From: Isoptericola sediminis
Lineage (GTDB): Bacteria > Actinomycetota > Actinomycetes > Actinomycetales > Cellulomonadaceae
Reading direction: 5' to 3'
Assembly: GCF_013085345.1 (NCBI RefSeq)
Contig: NZ_JABFAJ010000009.1
Coordinates: forward strand, 1-64,000
Length of the DNA stretch: 64,000 nucleotides
Shown piece by piece: positions 26,650 to 35,533 of the stretch. The notes beneath the pieces were generated by a model that was not told the DNA's origin, searched no databases, and saw nothing but the letters and a program-made list of their open reading frames with translations. The translations under genes and the position numbers were made by a program. Position 1 is the stretch's first letter. Each line of letters opens with the position of its first letter.

Positions 26650-27135
26650 TCAGGCGGTCCTGGCCGGCGCGGGCCCGCCCGGCGGAGCGGCCGCCGCGGC
26701 GACCTTCGGGCCCCCGAGCCGGACGAGGGCGAAGCCGATGAGCACGAACATCACGCCCAGGCCGATCACCAGGGCGGAGACGCCGAACGAGACCACCGAG
26801 GTGAACAGCGAGGCCCGCAGGAACGAGGCGTTCATGACCGTGTCACGACGCGGGTCCTCGCGGTCGAGCTCGGCGTAAGTCATGCCCTCCGAGGCCTCCA
26901 GCGCGTGCTGGTTGATGACGTCGGCCTGCGCGTAGGCGGTGAAGGGCCCGGCGACCTCCTGGCCGGCCATCATGCTGGCGTCGTCGGAGACCGTGATCTG
27001 CTCGTCGGACAGCGTGGACGAGACCACGAACCAGACGACGGCACCGGCGATGATCATCAGGATGCCGGCGATGATGGTGAAGACGCCGATCCCGCGGACA
27101 CCCTTGGCGGATTGGACGGTTACAGAGCTGGACAT
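26650..27135 (-). CDS. two-helix membrane protein of an actinobacterial family often mislabelled LigA
   Basis: The 161-residue protein has two membrane segments (about 16-40 and 108-135). A conserved outer loop between them includes FTAYAQADVINQHALEAS and TYAELDREDPRRDTVMNASFLRAS, followed by a Pro/Ala-rich tail. Proteins of this pattern are common in actinobacteria and are often called aromatic ring-opening dioxygenase LigA in databases. No dioxygenase motif is present, so I would not use that name. AGAGG lies about ten bases before the ATG. No neighbour gives a clue to its role. Confidence 0.75.
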   Translation of the reverse strand: MSSSVTVQSAKGVRGIGVFTIIAGILMIIAGAVVWFVVSSTLSDEQITVSDDASMMAGQEVAGPFTAYAQADVINQHALEASEGMTYAELDREDPRRDTVMNASFLRASLFTSVVSFGVSALVIGLGVMFVLIGFALVRLGGPKVAAAAAPPGGPAPARTA

Positions 27136-27257
27136 GAGTCTGCCTCTCGTAGCGCTTCTGCGGTGGTTGACCGGTAGTTGACGCCCCTGGCCGCCAACTT
27201 ACCGCTCCCGACCTGCCCCGTCACGACGAACCCGAAGGTCAGAGCAGCAATCCGGCG

Positions 27258-27947
27258 TCATTCACCCGGGACCGAGAACGTCGGCATGCCCCAGCCGAGC
27301 CGGACGGCGAGCAGACGCACCGTGAGGATGAGCACCAGCGGCACCCAGAACACGACCGCCGGATCGGCCCCCAGCTGACGCAGGCCGAGCTGGACCGCCG
27401 CCCCGAGCAGCGCCGCCGTGGCGTAGAACTGCGCGTTGCTCAGCACCTCCGGCACCTCGTTCGCCAGCACGTCGCGGATCACGCCCCCGCCGACCCCGGC
27501 CATCACCCCGACGACGGCCGCCGAGACCTCGTTCGCCCCCGCCGACAGCGCGACGTTCGTGCCGATGACGACGAACAGCGCCATGCCGGCCGCGTCGGAG
27601 ATCTCGATGATCTGCAGCCGGCGCAGCAGGTCGAGGGTGCGCGTGCGCGCCAGCGGCACCACCAGGAGCGACGCGACCACACCGACCAGCAGGAACGTCG
27701 GCTCGGTCACCCAGAACACCGGCGTCCGGCCGATGAGCAGGTCGCGCAGCGTCCCGCCGCCGATGGCCACGGCGCTGCCGAGGACGACGACGCCGACCAG
27801 GTCCATGCGCTTGCGCCCGGCGGCGAAGGCCCCCGAGATCGCGAACGCGACCGTGCCGAGGTACTCCAGCACCCGCTGCACGACGCCGAGGGTCGTGGTG
27901 ACGGCGTCGGGCTCCGTCGCCAGCGCCGCGGCGAGCTCCCCGGTCAC
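27258..27947 (-). CDS. TRIC/UPF0126 family cation channel protein
   Basis: The 229-residue membrane protein has seven hydrophobic segments. It consists of two repeated three-helix halves, each with a Gly-rich motif: [20 protein letters not shown] and [11 protein letters not shown] in the first half, [15 protein letters not shown] and [16 protein letters not shown] in the second. This is the signature of bacterial UPF0126 proteins, now known as TRIC-type trimeric cation channels. GTG at 27947 overlaps the guaA stop codon (GTGA), so it is cotranslated after guaA. No functional link between the two is obvious. Confidence 0.88.
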   Translation of the reverse strand: MTGELAAALATEPDAVTTTLGVVQRVLEYLGTVAFAISGAFAAGRKRMDLVGVVVLGSAVAIGGGTLRDLLIGRTPVFWVTEPTFLLVGVVASLLVVPLARTRTLDLLRRLQIIEISDAAGMALFVVIGTNVALSAGANEVSAAVVGVMAGVGGGVIRDVLANEVPEVLSNAQFYATAALLGAAVQLGLRQLGADPAVVFWVPLVLILTVRLLAVRLGWGMPTFSVPGE

Positions 27948-29548
27948 TCCCACTCGATGGTGCCCGGGGGCTTGCTCGTCACGTCGAGCACGACCCGGTT
28001 CACCTCGCTGACCTCGTTGGTGATGCGGGTGGAGATGACCGAGAGCACGTCGTAGGGCATCCGAGTCCAGTCCGCCGTCATCGCGTCCTCGCTGGAGACC
28101 GGTCGCAGCACGACCGGGTGGCCGTAGGTGCGGCCGTCGCCCTGCACGCCCACCGACCGCACGTCGGCGAGCAGCACCACCGGGCACTGCCAGATCTCGC
28201 CGTCCAGACCGGCCTTCGTCAGCTCCTCGCGGGCGATGGCGTCCGCGCGCCGCAGGACCTCGAGCCGCTCGGCCGTGACCTCGCCGATGATCCGGATACC
28301 CAGTCCGGGGCCCGGGAAGGGCTGGCGGGCGACGATCGGCTCCGGGACCCCCAGCTCGCGGCCGACGGCACGCACCTCGTCCTTGAACAGGGTGCGCAGC
28401 GGCTCGACCAGCTCGAACTGCAGGTCGTCGGGCAGGCCGCCCACGTTGTGGTGGCTCTTGATGTTGGCCGCGCCCTCGCCGCCGCCGGACTCGACGACGT
28501 CCGGGTACAGGGTGCCCTGGACCAGGAACTTCACCTCGGAACCCTCGCCGTGCACGGCGTGCTCGTGCCCCTCGGCGACGATGTCGCGGGCGGCGTCCTC
28601 GAAGACGCGGATGAACTCGCGGCCGATGATCTTGCGCTTCGTCTCCGGGTCGCTGTGCCCCTCGAGCGCGTCGAGGAAGCGCTTGCGCTCGTCGCGCACG
28701 ACGAGGTTGACGCCGGTGGCGGCGACGAAGTCGCGCTCGACCTGCTCCACCTCACCCTCACGCAGCAGACCGTGGTCGACGAACACGCAGGTCAGCTGGT
28801 CCCCGACGGCACGCTGCACCAGGGCGGCGGCCACCGAGGAGTCGACGCCCCCGGACAGCCCGCAGATCACGCGCGCGTCGCCGACCTGGGCGCGGATCGC
28901 CGCGACCTGGTCGGCGATGACGTTGTCCGCGGTCCAGTCGGGCCGCAGCCCGGCACCCTCGTAGAGGAAGTGCTCCAGCACCGTCTGCCCGTGCGCCGAG
29001 TGCTTGACCTCGGGGTGCCACTGGACGCCGTACAGGCGACGGCCGCGGTCCTCGAAGGCCGCCACCGGCGACCCGGACGACGTCGCCAGCACCTCGAACC
29101 CCTCCGGTGCGGCGTGCACGGAGTCGCCGTGGCTCATCCAGGTGGTCTGGGTCGTCGGGGTGTCCGCCAGCAGCACGCCGGCCGAGCACACCTCGACCTC
29201 GGTGCCGCCGTACTCGCGGGTCCCGGTCTGGGCGACCTTGCCACCCAGAGCCTGCGCCATCGCCTGGAAGCCATAGCAGATGCCCAGCACGGGTACGCCG
29301 GCGTCGAAGAGCGCGGCGTCCACGAAGGGCGCGCCGGTGGCGTAGACGGAGGACGGACCGCCCGAGAGGATGATCGCCGCGGGGTCGCGGGCGAGCATCT
29401 GCTCCGGCGTCCACGTGTGCGGGACGATCTCGGAGTAGACGTTCGCCTCGCGCACGCGGCGGGCGATGAGCTGGGCGTACTGGGCGCCGAAGTCGACCAC
29501 GAGGACGGGTCGGGGCGTGCTGTCGGGAGCGGTGGCGGGAGACGTCAC
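27944..29548 (-). CDS. guaA: GMP synthase (glutamine-hydrolysing)
   Basis: GuaA converts XMP to GMP using ATP and glutamine. The 534-residue protein has a class I glutamine amidotransferase domain (about 14-205) with the nucleophile Cys in [12 protein letters not shown] and a GVQWHPEV His motif. An ATP pyrophosphatase domain has the P-loop [13 protein letters not shown] (about 236-248). The dimerisation domain ends in KPPGTIEWE, the usual C-terminus. The GTG start follows TAGGAT by six bases, suggesting a leaderless transcript. guaB and guaB3 lie elsewhere in the window (47.4-50.9 kb). Confidence 0.98.
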   Translation of the reverse strand: MTSPATAPDSTPRPVLVVDFGAQYAQLIARRVREANVYSEIVPHTWTPEQMLARDPAAIILSGGPSSVYATGAPFVDAALFDAGVPVLGICYGFQAMAQALGGKVAQTGTREYGGTEVEVCSAGVLLADTPTTQTTWMSHGDSVHAAPEGFEVLATSSGSPVAAFEDRGRRLYGVQWHPEVKHSAHGQTVLEHFLYEGAGLRPDWTADNVIADQVAAIRAQVGDARVICGLSGGVDSSVAAALVQRAVGDQLTCVFVDHGLLREGEVEQVERDFVAATGVNLVVRDERKRFLDALEGHSDPETKRKIIGREFIRVFEDAARDIVAEGHEHAVHGEGSEVKFLVQGTLYPDVVESGGGEGAANIKSHHNVGGLPDDLQFELVEPLRTLFKDEVRAVGRELGVPEPIVARQPFPGPGLGIRIIGEVTAERLEVLRRADAIAREELTKAGLDGEIWQCPVVLLADVRSVGVQGDGRTYGHPVVLRPVSSEDAMTADWTRMPYDVLSVISTRITNEVSEVNRVVLDVTSKPPGTIEWE

Positions 29549-29557
29549 CGCCTCATC

Positions 29558-30244
29558 CTATCCGCCGTCGCGCGCGGGTCCGGGTGCCCGCCGGCCTCGG
29601 GCCCCGAGCCGCTGCCGCAGGGTCCGCGCGGCCCGCTCGGGGTCCGCGGACTCCGTGATCGCGCGGACGACGACGACCCGTCGCGCCCCGGCGTCGAGGA
29701 CCGCGTCGAGCCGGTCGGCGTCGATCCCCCCGATGGCGAACCAGGGCGTGGTCGGCGCGGTGCGGGCCACCTCGCGCAGCAGGTCGAGGCCGACGGCGGT
29801 CCGGCCCGGCTTGGTGGGCGTCGCCCACAGGGGACCCACGCAGAAGTAGTCGACGTCCCCGTCGGCCTCCGCCGCGGCCGCCTGCGCGGCCGAGTGGGTG
29901 GATCGGCCCAGGACCGGGGCCGGGCCGAGCAGGGTCCGCACCGCCGGCACCGGGAGGTCCCCCTGCCCCATGTGCACCACGGGTGCACCGGTGAGGCCGG
30001 CGACGTCCGCCCGGTCGTTGACCGCCCACAGCGCCCCGTGCTCGGACGCGACCCGCGCCACCAGCGCCTGCAGCTCGAGCTCGCGGGCGACGTCGAGGGT
30101 CTTGTCGCGGAGCTGGACGACGTCCACGCCACCGCGCAGCGCGGCGTGCAGGAACTCCTCCAGGTCGCCGCGCTCCTCGCGGGCGTCGGTGCACAGGTAG
30201 AGGCGGGCGTCGGCGAGGCGTGCGCGCAGGTCGGAGGTCTCCAT
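29558..30244 (-). CDS. thiE: thiamine phosphate synthase
   Basis: ThiE joins HMP-PP to the thiazole phosphate. The 228-residue protein has the (beta/alpha)8 motifs of the family. [12 protein letters not shown] (about 38-49) binds the pyrophosphate. [26 protein letters not shown] is split here as NDRADVA and VHMGQGDLP. Other motifs are [14 protein letters not shown] and [11 protein letters not shown]. It is divergent from thiO and is not under the TPP riboswitch on the other strand. TAGACT lies eight bases before the ATG, so the mRNA is probably leaderless or nearly so. Its end reaches into the guaA promoter region. Confidence 0.96.
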   Translation of the reverse strand: METSDLRARLADARLYLCTDAREERGDLEEFLHAALRGGVDVVQLRDKTLDVARELELQALVARVASEHGALWAVNDRADVAGLTGAPVVHMGQGDLPVPAVRTLLGPAPVLGRSTHSAAQAAAAEADGDVDYFCVGPLWATPTKPGRTAVGLDLLREVARTAPTTPWFAIGGIDADRLDAVLDAGARRVVVVRAITESADPERAARTLRQRLGARGRRAPGPARDGG

Positions 30245-30272
30245 CGGGGCCGAGTCTAGGGACCGGCGGGAG

Positions 30273-30278
30273 TAGGGT
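30273..30278 (+). promoter_or_regulatory. -10 box of the TPP riboswitch transcript
   Basis: TAGGGT lies about seven bases before the 5' end of the TPP aptamer (about 30286). It is back-to-back with the thiE -10 box (TAGACT, 30253-30258, minus strand). Confidence 0.5.
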
Positions 30279-30285
30279 GGGCGCA

Positions 30286-30368
30286 GCACGGGAGCCTCGC
30301 GGAGGCTGAGAGGGCGCGGGGCGCCGACCGTCGAACCTGATCTGGATCATGCCAGCGAAGGGAGCACC
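30286..30368 (+). ncRNA. TPP riboswitch (THI element)
   Basis: The leader of thiO shows the conserved THI-box parts: a GCCTC/GAGGC helix followed by CTGAGA (30306-30311), then ACCTGATCTGGAT (30335-30347) and GCCAGCGAAGGGA. The aptamer ends with GGGAG, which is also the ribosome site of thiO six bases from the GTG, so thiamine pyrophosphate binding should block translation start directly. It controls thiO-thiS-thiG. Confidence 0.97.
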
Positions 30369-31625
30369 GTGGACCGACCCCTGTCCACGCCGCCGGACGG
30401 CGTGCGTGACCTCCTCGTCGTGGGCGGAGGCATCATCGGCCTCGCCGTGGCGTGGCGCGCGCTCGGGGCCGGGCTCAGCGTCACCGTCCTGGACCCCGAC
30501 GCGGGCGACGGGGCGACCCGGGCGGCGGCGGGCATGCTCGCCCCGGCCACCGAGGCCGAGTTCACCGAGGACGCCGCGCTGGCCCTGCACCTGGCCGCCG
30601 CCGGCCGCTGGTTGACGTTCGCCGCCGACCTGGAGGCCGCCGCCGGCACCGGTGTCGGGCTGCGAGAGTCCGGCACGCTCACCCTCGCCTACGACGACAC
30701 CGACGCCGCGCTGCTGCGACGGCTCCTCGCGCTGCAGGCCCGGCACGCGGTGAGCTCGCGGGCACTGACGATCGCCGAGGCGCGCCGGCACGAACCGCTG
30801 CTCGGACCGCGCCTCAGCGGTGCCGCCTGGGTCCCGGGCGACCACGCCGTCGACCCCCGCGCCGTGCACGCCGCCCTGCAGCGGGCGATCGCCGACGGGC
30901 ACGGCGCGGTCGTCCCGCGGGCCGCGGTCCGGCTCGCGCGGCACGAGGGACGCGTCGTGGGCGCGCTCGACGACGCGGGCCGGGTGCACCGCGCCGGCTC
31001 GACCGTCGTGGCCGCCGGCTGGGCGTCCGCGCCGCTCCTGGCGGACCTGCCCGAGGTCACGGTCCCGGTCCGCCCCGTCAAGGGCCAGACCCTGCGGCTC
31101 CAGACCGACCCGGACCTGGCGCCGCGGCACGTCGTGCGCGGCCTCGTCCAGGGCCGGCCCGTCTACGTCGTGGGCCGGTCACCGGCGACCGAGGGGCCGT
31201 GGGCCGGGCACTGCGAGATCGTGGTCGGGGCCACGACGGAGGAGAACCCCGACGACCGCCGCGCCACCGCCGGCGGGGTGTTCGCGCTGCTGCGGGACGC
31301 CCGCGCGCTCCTGCCGGCGATCGACGAGGCGGCGCTCGTCGAGGTCACGCCCCGGGCCCGGCCGGCGACGCCGGACAACCTGCCGCTGGTCGGTCCGACC
31401 CACGTGCCCGGCCTCCACCTGGCCACGGGCCATCACCGCAACGGCATCCTGCTCGCCCCCCTCACGGCCGAGATCGTCGTGGCGGGCCTGACGGGTTCGT
31501 GGTTCGACGTCGACGTCACCCGCGCCGACCCGCCGACCCTGCTCGCCGCTCTCCGGGCGTCGGACCCGCGCCGGTTCCCGTCGCCCGACCCCGACACCCG
31601 CCGCACCGACGGAGGACCCCGATGA
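30369..31625 (+). CDS. thiO: glycine oxidase for thiazole synthesis
   Basis: ThiO oxidises glycine to dehydroglycine (iminoacetate), used by ThiG for the thiazole ring. The 418-residue FAD enzyme of the DAO family has the Rossmann motif LLVVGGGIIGLAVAWRA (15-31), RAAAGMLAP (about 54-62), and the C-terminal FAD contact TGHHRNGILLAPLTAE. It is the first gene behind the TPP riboswitch. GTG is chosen for its spacing to the riboswitch's own GGGAG. The stop codon overlaps thiS (ATGA). Confidence 0.95.
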   Translation: MDRPLSTPPDGVRDLLVVGGGIIGLAVAWRALGAGLSVTVLDPDAGDGATRAAAGMLAPATEAEFTEDAALALHLAAAGRWLTFAADLEAAAGTGVGLRESGTLTLAYDDTDAALLRRLLALQARHAVSSRALTIAEARRHEPLLGPRLSGAAWVPGDHAVDPRAVHAALQRAIADGHGAVVPRAAVRLARHEGRVVGALDDAGRVHRAGSTVVAAGWASAPLLADLPEVTVPVRPVKGQTLRLQTDPDLAPRHVVRGLVQGRPVYVVGRSPATEGPWAGHCEIVVGATTEENPDDRRATAGGVFALLRDARALLPAIDEAALVEVTPRARPATPDNLPLVGPTHVPGLHLATGHHRNGILLAPLTAEIVVAGLTGSWFDVDVTRADPPTLLAALRASDPRRFPSPDPDTRRTDGGPR

Positions 31626-31882
31626 CCAGCACCGACCGACACACCGCCCCCGCCCGCACCCGGGCCCTGGTGAACGGCGCCCCCTACGACCTCGGGCCGA
31701 CCGGCACGGTGCCGCTCACCGCGCTGGTGGCACGCCTGGCTCCCGGGCACGTCACCGACGGGGAGGTCCGCGGCGTGGCCGTCGCCGTGGACGACGTCGT
31801 CGTGCCGCGCGGCGCCTGGGAGTCCACCGCGGTGCGCACCGGCGACCGCGTCGAGATCGTCACCGCCGTCCAGGGCGGCTGA
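31622..31882 (+). CDS. thiS: sulfur carrier protein ThiS
   Basis: ThiS carries sulfur as a C-terminal thiocarboxylate to ThiG. The protein has 86 residues and ends in the obligatory Gly-Gly (TAVQGG). It shows VNGAPYDL at the start of the beta-grasp fold and VAVAVDDVVVPRGAWESTAV, the usual centre. It has about 15 more N-terminal residues than most ThiS proteins, rich in Thr and Arg. It overlaps thiO by ATGA and is followed after nine bases by thiG. Confidence 0.95.
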   Translation: MTSTDRHTAPARTRALVNGAPYDLGPTGTVPLTALVARLAPGHVTDGEVRGVAVAVDDVVVPRGAWESTAVRTGDRVEIVTAVQGG

Positions 31883-32713
<831 letters not shown>

Positions 32714-32725
32714 TAGGAGGGTCGC

Positions 32726-33970
32726 TCAGCCGAGCAGCGCGGGGACGCCGCCGACGACGGACCGCGCGTCGAGGCCCGCCGCCCGGGCCACCCGGGCGAC
32801 CTTCGTCGACCGCGGCCCGGCCGCGCACACGAGCAGCACCGGCCGGTCGGTGGGCAGCGCCTCGAGTGCGGACCGTGCCGCCGCGTCGGGGGCTCCCGCG
32901 GCGGTGCCGAGGAACGTCCCGCTGGGCACGAGCCGGGCGCCGGCCACGGGGCGCGCCCGGGCCTCCCACTCCTCGCGCACGTCCACCAGGACGGCGGGGC
33001 GCTCGGCCGCGAGCAGTGCCCGGGCGTCGGCGACGGTGACCTCCGTCGCCCCGGGGCCCGGGTCCCCGGCCGGCGCCAGCCCGCAGAAGACCGCGTACGC
33101 GTCGTCGCCCGGCAGCATCCCCGTGACGGGGTCGCGCGCCGGGTCGGGCCGGACGGTGAGCGAGCGCCAGTCCGCGGCCAGGGCGTCGTGCACGGCGAGC
33201 CGCCCGTGCAGGACGTCGCCGACCCCCGTGATCAGCTTGAGGGCCTCGGTGGCCATCGCGGAGCCGACCGTGCCGCACATCGCGCCGAGCACGCCGCCGG
33301 TGGCGCAGTCCGGGACGACGCCGGGCGGCGGCGGGTCGGGGAACACGTCGCGGTAGGTGACGCCCCGGCGGGACGTGGTCCCGCCGTCGGCCGCCGTGTA
33401 CCGCGGTGCGCCCCAGAAGACGCTGACCTGGCCGTCGAAGCGGTCGATCGACCCCCACACCACGGGCAGCCCGAGGATCTCGGCGGCGTCCGAGACGAGG
33501 TAGCGGGTCGGGAAGTTGTCGGCCCCGTCGAGCACGACGTCGTAGCCGCCCAGCACGTCCAGGACGTTGCCGGGGTCCAGGCGCACCGGGTGCTCGACCA
33601 CCTCGACGTGCGGGTTGACCTCCGCGATCGCCGCGGCCGCCGACGTCGTCTTGGGCCGGCCCAGGTCCGCCTGGCCGTGCAGCACCTGGCGCTGGAGGTT
33701 CGTGACGTCCACGACGTCGTCGTCGACGACCCCGATCACCCCGACACCGGCGGCGGCCAGGTACAGCAGGGCCGGGCTGCCGAGCCCACCGGCACCGACC
33801 ACGAGCACCCGGGCGGCCGCGAGCCGCCGCTGCCCGTCGAGGCCCAGCCCGGGCAGCGCGAGATGCCGTGCGTAGCGGTCCAGCTCGGCGTCGGTCAGCC
33901 CGGGTGCCGGGTCGACCAGGGGCGCCAGCCGGTCGGTCGTCCGGTCCGGGGCGTCGGCGTGCACCGTCAC
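32726..33970 (-). CDS. ThiF/MoeB-type adenylyltransferase with C-terminal rhodanese domain
   Basis: The 414-residue protein should adenylate the C-terminal Gly of a sulfur carrier (ThiS here is the nearest candidate, MoaD another) and then transfer sulfur. The E1 domain has RYARHLALPGLGLDGQ, VLVVGAGGLGSPALLYL (about 52-68), NLQRQVLHG and DGADNFPTRYLVSDAA. The rhodanese domain has VDVREEWE and the active-site Cys in VLLVCAAGPRSTK. The zinc-site CYRC of MoeB is replaced by TYRD (GVTYRDVFPDPPPPG), so part of the structural zinc site is lost. GTG at 33970 overlaps the upstream stop codon (GTGA). Confidence 0.88.
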   Translation of the reverse strand: MTVHADAPDRTTDRLAPLVDPAPGLTDAELDRYARHLALPGLGLDGQRRLAAARVLVVGAGGLGSPALLYLAAAGVGVIGVVDDDVVDVTNLQRQVLHGQADLGRPKTTSAAAAIAEVNPHVEVVEHPVRLDPGNVLDVLGGYDVVLDGADNFPTRYLVSDAAEILGLPVVWGSIDRFDGQVSVFWGAPRYTAADGGTTSRRGVTYRDVFPDPPPPGVVPDCATGGVLGAMCGTVGSAMATEALKLITGVGDVLHGRLAVHDALAADWRSLTVRPDPARDPVTGMLPGDDAYAVFCGLAPAGDPGPGATEVTVADARALLAAERPAVLVDVREEWEARARPVAGARLVPSGTFLGTAAGAPDAAARSALEALPTDRPVLLVCAAGPRSTKVARVARAAGLDARSVVGGVPALLG

Positions 33971-34362
33971 ACCCCGTACCGGTCGGCGAGCGCCACGAGC
34001 TTGGCGTCGGCGTCGGCGTGCACCCGCTTCTCCAGCACGAACGACATCACCGGGACCACACCCGCCAGCACCATCGTGGTCAGCCGGCCGAAGCTCCAGC
34101 GCATCTTGGCCCACAGGTCGAGCACCGTGACCAGGTAGACGACGTAGATCCACCCGTGGGCGAACGGCACCCAGCCCATGTAGTCGATGACGGCCTGGAC
34201 CGGGACCAGGTACTTGAAGACCATCTCCACGCAGAGCACGAGCAGCATGACGCCGGTGACGATCGCCAGCACCCGGTAGCGGGTCAGGGCGCCGCGTGCC
34301 TTGCGGATGGCGGTCGCCGCCTGGTCGGTGGTGGCCGTCGGGGTGTTCTGCTCGGTGCTCAC
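33967..34362 (-). CDS. DUF3817 family membrane protein
   Basis: The 131-residue protein has three or four membrane segments. It contains RYRVLAIVTGVMLLVLCVEM near the N-terminus and GWVPFAHGWIYVVYLVTVLDLW in the middle, the pattern of DUF3817, related to the YdzA/integral membrane family. The function is unknown. TATCCT lies six bases before the GTG at 34362, which suggests a leaderless transcript. The stop codon overlaps the start of the ThiF/MoeB gene. Confidence 0.8.
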   Translation of the reverse strand: MSTEQNTPTATTDQAATAIRKARGALTRYRVLAIVTGVMLLVLCVEMVFKYLVPVQAVIDYMGWVPFAHGWIYVVYLVTVLDLWAKMRWSFGRLTTMVLAGVVPVMSFVLEKRVHADADAKLVALADRYGV

Positions 34363-34421
34363 CTCACCAGGATAGGCGGGGAAGTTCCGGTGCCTGACGG
34401 GTCCGGCCCCGGGCAGGGGGG

Positions 34422-35345
34422 TCAGGACGACGGCAGCCCGGCGATCCCGGTACCGACCGGGTCGTCGTCCCGTCGTCCGCCCTCCCGGGGGTGCCGGTCC
34501 CGTCGTCGTTCTCGACGCCCGCCGGCCATCTCGTCCCGCACGAGCCGGACCCACAGGGCCACGGCGAACAGCCCGAACACCCACCACTGCAGGGCGTAGA
34601 AGAAGTTCTGCAGGTTCACGTCGGTCCCGCCGTCGAGCACGGGGCGGGGCAGGGGCGCCGGACCGCCCGACGCCGCTGCGGGCTGCGCCGGGTCGGACGA
34701 GGTCAGCACGGCGTACGCGGAGTAGATCGGCCCGTCCCACGTGTTCGCGAGCGCCGACGCGGCGATGTCCTGCGTCAGCGGCGGACCGTCCGGGTTGTCG
34801 GGGACCGTCCCGGTGCGCGCGGTGGACTCGGAGGCCTGCAGCCAGCCCGTCACGTCGACCTCGCCGGCGGGCACCTCGAGGGCCGCGGGCCCCGGGGCCG
34901 GCGAGTCGACCCAGCCGCGGACCACCGGCAGCACAGGCGGCCCGGACAGCTCGGCCCACGACGCCCCGCCGGTCCCGTCGTCGGACACGCGCAGCGGCGT
35001 GAGCACGAGGTACCCCTCGACGCCGTCCAGGGACCGGCCGGCGACGAGCATCTGGCCGTCCGGCTCGTAGGTCCCGGTGACCCGGGCCTCGCGTCCGACG
35101 AGCTCCCCGGGGAACGCCTCCTGCGGCGCCAGCAGCTCGCCGAGCTCGGCCGGTCCGGAGGCCTCCTGCTCGACCGCCTCCTGCTGGGCGGCGAGGTTCG
35201 CCCGCTCGTAGGCACGGTCGATCTGCCAGACGCCGAGGCGTCCGCACACGGCGGCGGCGAGCAGGAGCAGCAGCAGGACGACGAGCATGCGCGGCTGGCG
35301 GGCGACCGCCCAGAACGAGCGTCGTGCGGGCGGGGCGTCGGACAC
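34422..35345 (-). CDS. SURF1 family cytochrome oxidase assembly protein
   Basis: SURF1 proteins sit in the membrane and help assemble aa3-type cytochrome c oxidase, probably by handling heme a. The 307-residue protein has the two expected membrane segments, near the start ([22 protein letters not shown], divided as [14 protein letters not shown] and CGRLGVWQ, about 17-38) and near the end ([16 protein letters not shown]). The outer domain between contains [17 protein letters not shown] and VPVVRGWV-like ([14 protein letters not shown]). The C-terminus is very basic. TACCGT lies six bases before the GTG. It is divergent from xfp. Confidence 0.9.
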   Translation of the reverse strand: MSDAPPARRSFWAVARQPRMLVVLLLLLLAAAVCGRLGVWQIDRAYERANLAAQQEAVEQEASGPAELGELLAPQEAFPGELVGREARVTGTYEPDGQMLVAGRSLDGVEGYLVLTPLRVSDDGTGGASWAELSGPPVLPVVRGWVDSPAPGPAALEVPAGEVDVTGWLQASESTARTGTVPDNPDGPPLTQDIAASALANTWDGPIYSAYAVLTSSDPAQPAAASGGPAPLPRPVLDGGTDVNLQNFFYALQWWVFGLFAVALWVRLVRDEMAGGRRERRRDRHPREGGRRDDDPVGTGIAGLPSS

Positions 35346-35460
35346 GGCCCCACGGTATCCGCGTCGACGCCACCGACGGGAATCCGATATGGTCTGACCA
35401 CAGGGTCGGGACACCGGCGGGCAGCAGGAACCAGGCACGCCCGCCATCCAGTCCTCCCCC

Positions 35461-35493
35461 TGCACTCGGGCCCCGGGTGCGGTGGAATGAGGT
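35461..35493 (+). promoter_or_regulatory. motif shared by the xfp and pta upstream regions
   Basis: TGCAC, twelve bases, then TGCGGTGGAATGAGGT ends 40 bases before the xfp ATG. The same parts with the same spacing precede pta at 38087-38119. It may be a promoter or activator site that coordinates the two; its class is not recognised. Confidence 0.55.
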
Positions 35494-35533
35494 CACGAGC
35501 ACGGCCCTGACGTCCCGAGCGGAGGAGTGGCAG

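Noticed and set aside
26650-27135. Aromatic ring-opening dioxygenase LigA
   Set aside because: Two membrane helices and no dioxygenase motif; the name appears to be a propagated database label.
29558-30360. thiE as part of the riboswitch-controlled thiO operon
   Set aside because: thiE is on the opposite strand, has its own -10 box, and does not carry the TPP element in its leader.
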